Below, one piece after another: positions 57,720-64,000 of a stretch of DNA of 64,000 nucleotides; the stretch's first letter is position 1, and each line of letters starts with the position of its first letter. This DNA is from Valencia hispanica. Taxonomy: Eukaryota > Chordata > Actinopteri > Cyprinodontiformes > Valenciidae. The stretch spans positions 29,611,796 through 29,675,795 of the forward strand of contig OY747703.1 of assembly GCA_963556495.2 (NCBI GenBank), given 5' to 3'. A program made the translations under genes and the position numbers. Below the pieces are notes generated by a model. The model was given only the letters and a program-made list of their open reading frames with translations, was not told the DNA's origin and did no database searches.

Positions 57720-58373
57720 TGTCATGACTGCCGAGAGACTTTAGTGCTCACACACTTGACTCAAACCACGTGGATCAGCAAAGGAAACTTTATTTGAAGC
57801 TGGGAATCTGACAGGTGGAAAAATCCGGCACAAGGAAGGGATCTGGGACCTTCTGGGGAACTCGTCTCTGGAAGAAGTTTAACAGGTGAGCGGAGAATAC
57901 AGTGATTGAAGATTTGTCAGAAATTGATGTTGAAAGACCTTACTTGTAGACGGACGGCGGAAGTTGTCAGAGGTGGGGGTGCGAGAGTCCTGCCCGTGAC
58001 TGTGTGGAAGCGAGGGGGGAATGCTCATGAGACCTGGGATGTTCCCTTGTTCCAGAGTGGATCGAGGGTGAGCAGGCAGGTGAAACCTGAGCGGATCCTG
58101 TGGCTGTTCGCTGAGGTCTTCAGGGGATTGGAACAAAGTAGATGAATGGGGTACGCAGATACTTTGCGCTGCAGCTTGCCGAGGACCCACTCGGAAACTC
58201 GGAGAGGCACTCCGGGCGTATAACCATCTCGCATCTGTTCTAGGTCGCCGCTCCCCTTATAAAGCGCTCTTTCTTGATGGAGAAACCACGTACAGCTGGC
58301 ATTCCACCTGAGCTGCTGCACCCTGTGAACGAAGGTGACACAACCACAAAGCACATAGACACAGGATCCCACA
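57720..58373 (-). repeat. solo LTR (Gypsy-like), minus strand
   Basis: 654 bp bounded by a perfect 5-bp duplication TCTAT (57715-57719 and 58374-58378). On the minus strand it begins TGTGGGATCC and ends CAGTCATGACA, the same CATGACA end as the Gypsy element at 35235-41007. It contains a TATA-like TTTATAAGGGG (complement of 58254-58264) and AATAAA (complement near 57790). No internal region is present, so it is a recombination product of a former full-length element. Confidence 0.8.
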
Positions 58374-58639
58374 TCTATTCTAATGAACACTTCAACATGA
58401 AGCAGGGGAAGTTGGAATTAGAACGTTTTAATTCTGTACAACTTAGACACTCACACTTATGGACTCAGGAACTTTGGGGTGGGCACACCCATCGGCATCC
58501 GGGGGTGAGCTGTTCAATTAGCTTCACCTCTGGTGCCGGTGCCCACTGTTAACCTGCATATAACCACTGAGGGCTCGGTGTGGTGGATAGGGTAAGTATG
58601 TGGCTACCTTCCCTACATCCATAACTGTCTTTTCGTTTT

Positions 58640-58768
58640 TATAATTGTGGGGAAGGGATGGGAATGTGGGTTATGGGGAGTCATTTTAATCTGTAAAGCA
58701 CTTTGAGCTGCATTTCTTGTATGAAAGGTGCTTTATAATTAAAGTTTGATTGATTGTTTGATTGATCC
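58640..58768 (+). repeat. L2 LINE 3' tail
   Basis: It matches the 3' end of the L2 at 11600-11745: GGGGAAGGGATGGGAATGTG, AAAGCACTTTGAGCTGC and GAAAGGTGCTTTATAATT, followed by GATT repeats. It is severely 5'-truncated. Confidence 0.8.
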
Positions 58769-58789
58769 ACCCCTCTGTTTTAAATTCAC

Positions 58790-60195
58790 ATTATAAAAAC
58801 ATGCATCAACACCATACTCAAGCGGGAGAAGGGAGGGTAGGGGTCTTTCCACACCTCTGTTTGCTATTGGCCATCAGGGGTTGGGGTCTGGTCAGGGGGG
58901 GGCTGGGCTCTTGGGCTTCTCTGCTACTGTGGGGACTTTTACGGTCTGCTTGTCTCCATCCTAGAGGGTAGGGGGACCACCTTCTGGGTCCGGGGGCTGG
59001 TTGCTCGTCTGGGGTATTGGTACCTGGACCTGGGAGTATAGTGTGTATGGGGAGTATGAGTGAGTGTACATCGTCTATTATTGTGTGTCTAGGTATGCAG
59101 GTGAAAGTGTATGTGCATAAAAGGGAGGGGAAGTATGACTGTTTCTGTGTGTTCCTGTGTATCCGTCAGGTTGGGCCTTGGGCTGCCCCCTTGCCTGGTG
59201 CATCTCAGGCCCCCCACCAAATGGGGGTCTATTTCCCCTCCATCACTCCCTTCCGGTGACTGATGCCTTAGTCCACTGTTGTGTTCGTGGCTCTTGGTGT
59301 CCGGGGCTGGGTGCTTGGAGGGCATGCCAGTTCATCCCTGGTGACTGCCTGGGTGGACCGATGTATAAGTCACTGGTGTGCCGGGCCAATGTTTTCCTTT
59401 CTGTCGGGTGGCTCAATGGGGGGCGGGTCCAGTATCTCCACTTGATCGCCTGTTCTGTATGTTTCGTGCTTGGTCGGTTCATTGGTGGCTTTGATTGGCC
59501 TTGGTTGGATGCTTGGTCTTGGTGCTCTGCGGTGTACAGGATTGAGATTCAGGAGCTGGATGAGCTCGGTGTTCGGGTGCTGGCTGGGGTGGAGGAGCCC
59601 AGGGGTGGCATGTCGGCCATCTGCTGGCCATGGCCCCCGTGGCCTGGCGGCGCCGACGGGTGACCCCTGTCAGTGGGGGGTGGAGCATCCTTGGGCCTCG
59701 GCTCTATGGGTCCATGGCTGGATCCATCCAGGTGTAGCCGGCTGCTGGCAGAGGCCATGGGCTTGTCGCTGTGGCCCCATGGGGCCCCTGCATTGTAGCT
59801 GCTGGATGTTCCCCTGGGGGACACCTCTGCTCCTCTCTTAAGGGTGCTGCCTGCCCTGCATTGGTCTGTCTGGGACTCCTGTGCTCTGGGGATCCTTTGG
59901 ATGTCTATGGCTCTGATCTCCTTATAGTCTGCATCAATTCCTGGGAGGCGGATGAATGGCCTCTCACACCAGCTATTGAACATTCATATGGAGAAACCTT
60001 ATATGCAACAGCATGCTCATACACACATACACAGCTGTGGGGATTCAGGTGTTTACAGATGCATTCTTGAGTTGAGGTTACCACAACTAGATCTTGTAAT
60101 AATCAGTACCATGAGCTTTTCAGTGGCGCTGTTGTTGCATTTATATATCTAGGTGTGGGTTGTGGTTGCGTAGTTCTCAGCTCGCTTGGTTTGGT
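58790..60195. repeat. G/T-rich repeat block of uncertain class
   Basis: 1.4 kb rich in GGGG, TGGG and GGCTGG motifs, with open frames on both strands that reflect composition (Gly/Trp/Cys on plus, Pro/His/Arg on minus). The end at 60100-60190 (GAGCTTTTCAGTGGCGCTGT, GTGGTTGCGTAGTTCTCAGC) resembles the 3' end of a teleost LINE, so it may be the 3' UTR of an L1/Tx1-like element. No coding domain supports this. Confidence 0.4.
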
Positions 60196-60203
60196 TTATT
60201 TAA

Positions 60204-60780
60204 AGGGGGGGTATTATGCAAAATGGACTTTCTGAAGCTTGATATTCTGAGAACCTGTCTTTCCCTCATCACAAACATACCTGAAGTGTTGCTCTGACCC
60301 ATTCACTCATGTTGAGTCTCTGCCGGTCTCTGCTTGTAGTTCTCGGGGTTGCTGAAACGCCTGCTCCCACCTATCCCCGCCTTTTCCACCCATCTCCTCC
60401 TCTGACCTTACGTACTCAGCCCAGAGCCTCGCCCCTGCAGAGCTTGCCTACCCCTCCCCTGCCCCTCCCCACCTCACACAACTCCGGCTGAGTCTCAGGT
60501 GCAGTAATTATAACACACCAGCTGCAGCTGTGTGTCTTTTGTGGGATTGTTTTTCCGACTGCGATGATGCACGGTATGTGACGAACTGAAGGGGGAGTGT
60601 CAGAAAGAGTAGGAGGGTCTTAGTGAGGCACAAGCGAAAATCAAGGCATCCAACAAGGAAGTACATTTCTTTAAGGTGGATTTGGATATATGACAGACTT
60701 TTAAAAGACTTAAGGTGACAATTTTATTGGTGTGCTATAGAAGGGTAATATGTGCCTGGAAGAAGCATAATACCCCCCCT
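60204..60780. mobile_element. TTAA-target MITE (piggyBac-like)
   Basis: Perfect 16-bp terminal inverted repeats AGGGGGGGTATTATGC and GCATAATACCCCCCCT are flanked by TTAA on both sides (60200-60203 and 60781-60784). The 577-bp interior has no transposase. The termini differ from those of the MITE at 4377-5428 beyond the shared AGG start, so it is a second family with the same target choice. Because the terminal repeats are still identical it may be relatively young. Confidence 0.85.
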
Positions 60781-60784
60781 TTAA

Positions 60785-63719
60785 CATAATTTTTTCCTTC
60801 TCTCTGCTGTCCTGCAGGTGTAGAAGCAGACTAGGATGTTTTCTTGTTTTTTCTTTATTCCCCTTCCTCTACTATATCTTCAACTCACCCTCTCCTCTTA
60901 ATCTTTTTCCTACCTGTCTTCTTTCTTTGTTCCTCATTAATTTCTCTCTCCATGTCTATCAACAAACCCTCAGCAATTTCTAATAAATATTTCTTACATG
61001 TATATATCAATTGGATTACTATAGCAAAAGCTGTAATGCTCGACTTGTCCAAATCAATCTGTTGGGCTTCTACTTGGTACTCAGACACTAATTCTGAGTT
61101 CCACACTGCCAGAAAGGACACGTTACAAAAACACAAACAAAAAACAACATTTGAATTCATCAACAACTATCTTCTCCCTCAGTCTGAAAAAAAGAAAACT
61201 GAAAATTCATTGTTTTTTGTCTCACATTTTGTTCTTCTTTGTCATTGATGTATTAAAATGACCCTGTATCACTTTATCCTGCAGCTGGTTCCAATGTCCA
61301 GCTTCCTCAAAGGAACACAGTGTCCATGTGAGGCTTCCTATTCACAAAGTCCCATGACCTTTTTACTACTTCCTACAGACTCCCATAGCTACAGTTTAAC
61401 CGTTCACACACGCACACAAACATCAAACCTTCACAACAATATGACATGGGAAAGAAATAGCACATGGTTTCAAGTTTTGGGGTGTTTTTATTCATCAAAA
61501 TAATACATTGCTCCTGTTTTCAGAATCTGGGCATTTTCCGAAAGCATAACTAGGCAAAGAAAAGAGAATAATAAGTGTAGAAGACATTCACTTTCTTGCC
61601 AGAAGTAGGAAGGAAAATACTCAACTAATTTTTCTTGTATTATTGAATCATTTCTTGCCCTCAAGAAGTAACTGTGATACAAAAAGGGGGAAGAGGAAAA
61701 AATAACCAGAGTGTTATAGAAGCACTTTAGGTTACCAAATGTTAATTCAGCGAGCAGAGAACTTCCAGCTCCCCCAGTGTATTTTTATTCCTAAAATTAG
61801 GCACAGTGTTTCATGTACCATGAATATACTTAGCTATAAAGAGTGCAGATTTTCAGTATTTGTCATGTACACGATACATCTGAAATATTTAAGAGAGTGT
61901 TCCCAGAGAAGGTAGTGCTAATTAGCACCAACACTCCGCAAACAGCTCTCTCACTGCAAGTTGGCCAACATCTCCAGTATTTTTTTTTTCGTTTAGTGGT
62001 TCACTGCATTAATCGAACCACTCCTGCAGTGCTCTGTTTGTGGATAAGGAACGCTTCCCTCAGTGGAACAAATTAGCTCCATTTACTGTATGATAAAAGA
62101 GAGAGTCTTAATTTCCTCATGTGAAGTCAGGCAGCTAAATGCGGCTACTTGTCAAGCTTTTCAAAGGTGGGAACATTTTTTTGGCCAGTGAGCATAGGCT
62201 GATATATTTGTGAATTTAGCCTTTTTTATTTGTCCATTTGCCATCTTTGTTAAAGTTTCCCTTTAGTTTCTATTTAAAGATCTGGAGGAAGTACCCAACA
62301 GTTCACCCCCATGCTGAGGTCTCATGGGACTTTGAGTTCATGGGAACCAGAAGCGAATTTCCAACAACTTTATGGGTTTCTTCACATCCGCTGCTCTACT
62401 CATTTTCTTCTCTAATCATTTTCAGTTTCTAACCCCCCCACCCTAAACTACCTTCACTTTCCTTCAATCTTGAGTGGGGTTTTTTCTTGTCACCCTCATT
62501 CCCAACTGTACTTTTACAACACTGCACCTTTTCACCATGTTCAAAGATTCTTTGTGAATGTCTTAACTTACACTGCTTGCAGAACTGCCGACCTTTCTGC
62601 TGCTCCTTTAGACCCATCCTCCTTTCATTCCCTTGCTTCCATACTCCTGAGTCAGCTTAATTGCCATCCTCACCTCCATCACCATGTTCAGGCGTTTTAT
62701 CTCCCATCTGTATCATGTTTCAGTGCTATTCGCCTATAATTGCTCTCTACCTGAATCAGCTTCATCACGTCTCTATAAGATGGAAGTGGCTCCCTTTCAC
62801 ACACCTACACACACATCTAATCTGGCACATATGTGACCCCTTTGATCCCTGTCAAAACCTCAGAACTTTTTTTCTCCCTACTCTCCTGGGCTGTATTAAA
62901 ATGAGCGCTCACTGCAAAGCTAACTGGAGCTTAGATTATCCTGTAATGTATTAGTTCTGTTTCTAACTCCTTGTGTTTTGTTTTGTCTCGGTTATTCTTT
63001 CGCTCTCACAGAGTAAAATGAAATAACTAGGGCAATCAAGATGGCTGATTGGAGCGGAGGATATTGGAAATGTGTCTGTGGCTTCACAAATTGCTGACCT
63101 AATACAGGGGAGTGGATCTTCTTTTGTTTAGTAGGTCAGTACTGCAGCAAAAGTCGATGAGAGTTTGAGAGACACTAAATTAGCTATGCATTACATTATG
63201 CTTGACCTTAAAACAAAGCAAGGGTTTTCTGCTCTTTGTAAGTGTGGTGATGACTTTGCTTGAGTCTGCATATTCATATATTCTGTTTAAATTTTTTAAA
63301 AGCAGGGGTTCTCAAAGTTAATGTTAAAAGAACAAAAGAAGATTGCCATATAACATAAATTTCCATAACAACTGGTGATGAACAAATCACTTTTATTAAT
63401 CCTCCCAAAACTTACAGGTAAAAACTTTTTTTCATTAATTACCACTATAATTGTTTATGTGGGACCATAAGCAGCTCTAAGTTTTGACAACAAAATGCAA
63501 TAAGTGTACCAAGTTTAAAAGTAAACCAACTTATTTTTTAGGGTCTGAAACGAAGTAAATAAATGGGATCTTGTGGAACATAATGTTCTGTCATATATTT
63601 GAAGTACATATTGCTTTTTATATGCTTCTGTTGTGAAACATTTGTGGATACGGGAGATTAATGGTGTAGAATCTGCTGGAATTTGTTACATAGAAAACTA
63701 GCTAAACCTTTAAACTGTT
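60785..63719. other. AT-rich sequence without recognised gene
   Basis: No gene or transposon is identified. 60870-60960 is C/T-rich. 61890-62060 contains a perfect 14-bp palindrome GTGCTAATTAGCAC (61915-61928) in a compact block that may be conserved noncoding sequence. 62440-62760 is C/T-rich with no convincing coding frame. Confidence 0.4.
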
Positions 63720-63815
63720 TGGAATGTTTGTATTGAAATGACTTTCTTATAAAGTGCCTTGAGATGACATCTGTTGTGTATCGGCGCTATATAAATAAAC
63801 TGATATGAAATGCAA
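63720..63815 (+). repeat. L2/Maui-type LINE 3' tail
   Basis: AAAGTGCCTTGAGATGACAT and CGGCGCTATATAAATAAACT form the 3' end of the same LINE type found on the minus strand at 4022-4305. No coding sequence is attached. Confidence 0.65.
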
Positions 63816-64000
63816 TTTTCTGATCTGTCATGACCAGGCCCATTACTTTTCCACGTGACCACCATCTCTTTATATTATTTTATTTTCATAACTAAGGAAC
63901 AGCTGACTGACTGGGAATAAAATTTCAGTACTTCATAAGCCGAATCAATAAATGATTCATTTTGATTATGGTTTTTAGCATCTCATGACCCCAAGTGTTA

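Noticed and set aside
60844..61248. 134-codon plus-strand frame as a membrane protein
   Set aside because: The hydrophobic N-terminal part comes from a C/T-rich tract, and nothing else supports coding.

Overview
The window reads as a gene-poor, repeat-rich stretch of a teleost fish nuclear genome. The evidence is the mix of mobile elements: L2/Maui-type LINEs with an esterase-type ORF1, an RTE-type LINE with an ATGG tail, several Tc1/mariner families, TTAA-target MITEs, a Tf1/sushi-like Ty3/Gypsy element with a chromodomain, a retrovirus-like LTR family with 1.4-2.0 kb LTRs, a tRNA-derived SINE, and long TG, TA, TCTG and GATT microsatellites. No host protein-coding gene, rRNA gene or functional tRNA gene could be supported. 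Every recognisable coding region is transposon-derived and broken, and the AT-rich remainder looks intergenic or intronic. The species cannot be named from this sequence.

Layout. 1-4,300: AT-rich sequence with SINE, Tc1 and LINE-tail scraps. 4,318-5,545: an RTE-type LINE 3' end split by a 1.05-kb TTAA MITE. 5,640-12,010: an antisense L2-like LINE split by a nearly full-length sense L2 (about 6.5-11.75 kb; ORF1 esterase, ORF2 endonuclease and RT). 12,149-14,376: the 3' end of a retrovirus-like element (membrane-anchor ORF, polypurine tract, 1.43-kb LTR). 14.6-31.3 kb: scattered L2 tails, Tc1 relics on both strands, a 618-bp inverted-repeat element, a LINE 3' end and microsatellites. 31,334-33,226: a Tc1 element whose right terminal repeat carries a SINE insertion. 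34,430-41,525: a degenerate LINE split by a complete 5.77-kb Ty3/Gypsy element (TSD GTTTA).

41.5-46.6 kb is AT-rich with no gene seen. 46.7-50.1 kb has a LINE 3' end, a block related to the retrovirus-like LTR, and a GC-rich island with a proline-rich minus-strand ORF remnant. 51,652-54,639 has an internally deleted Tc1 followed by a second copy of the retrovirus-like LTR, itself apparently containing another LTR. 54,698-56,548 is a 5'-truncated RTE LINE with a perfect 26-bp target duplication. 56.6-58.8 kb has a LINE 3' end, a minus-strand solo LTR (TSD TCTAT) and an L2 tail. 58.8-60.2 kb is G-rich repeat. 60,204-60,780 is a second TTAA MITE. The rest is AT-rich.

There are no operons or gene partnerships to describe. 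The informative relationships are between insertions: nested elements with intact target duplications give a relative time order, and the SINE tail resembles the RTE LINE tail, which suggests a mobilisation partnership. I found no convincing new functional system. The best candidates for follow-up are the retrovirus-like LTR family, the proline-rich minus-strand ORF island near 49-50 kb, the large inverted-repeat element near 22.8 kb, and possible conserved noncoding blocks.
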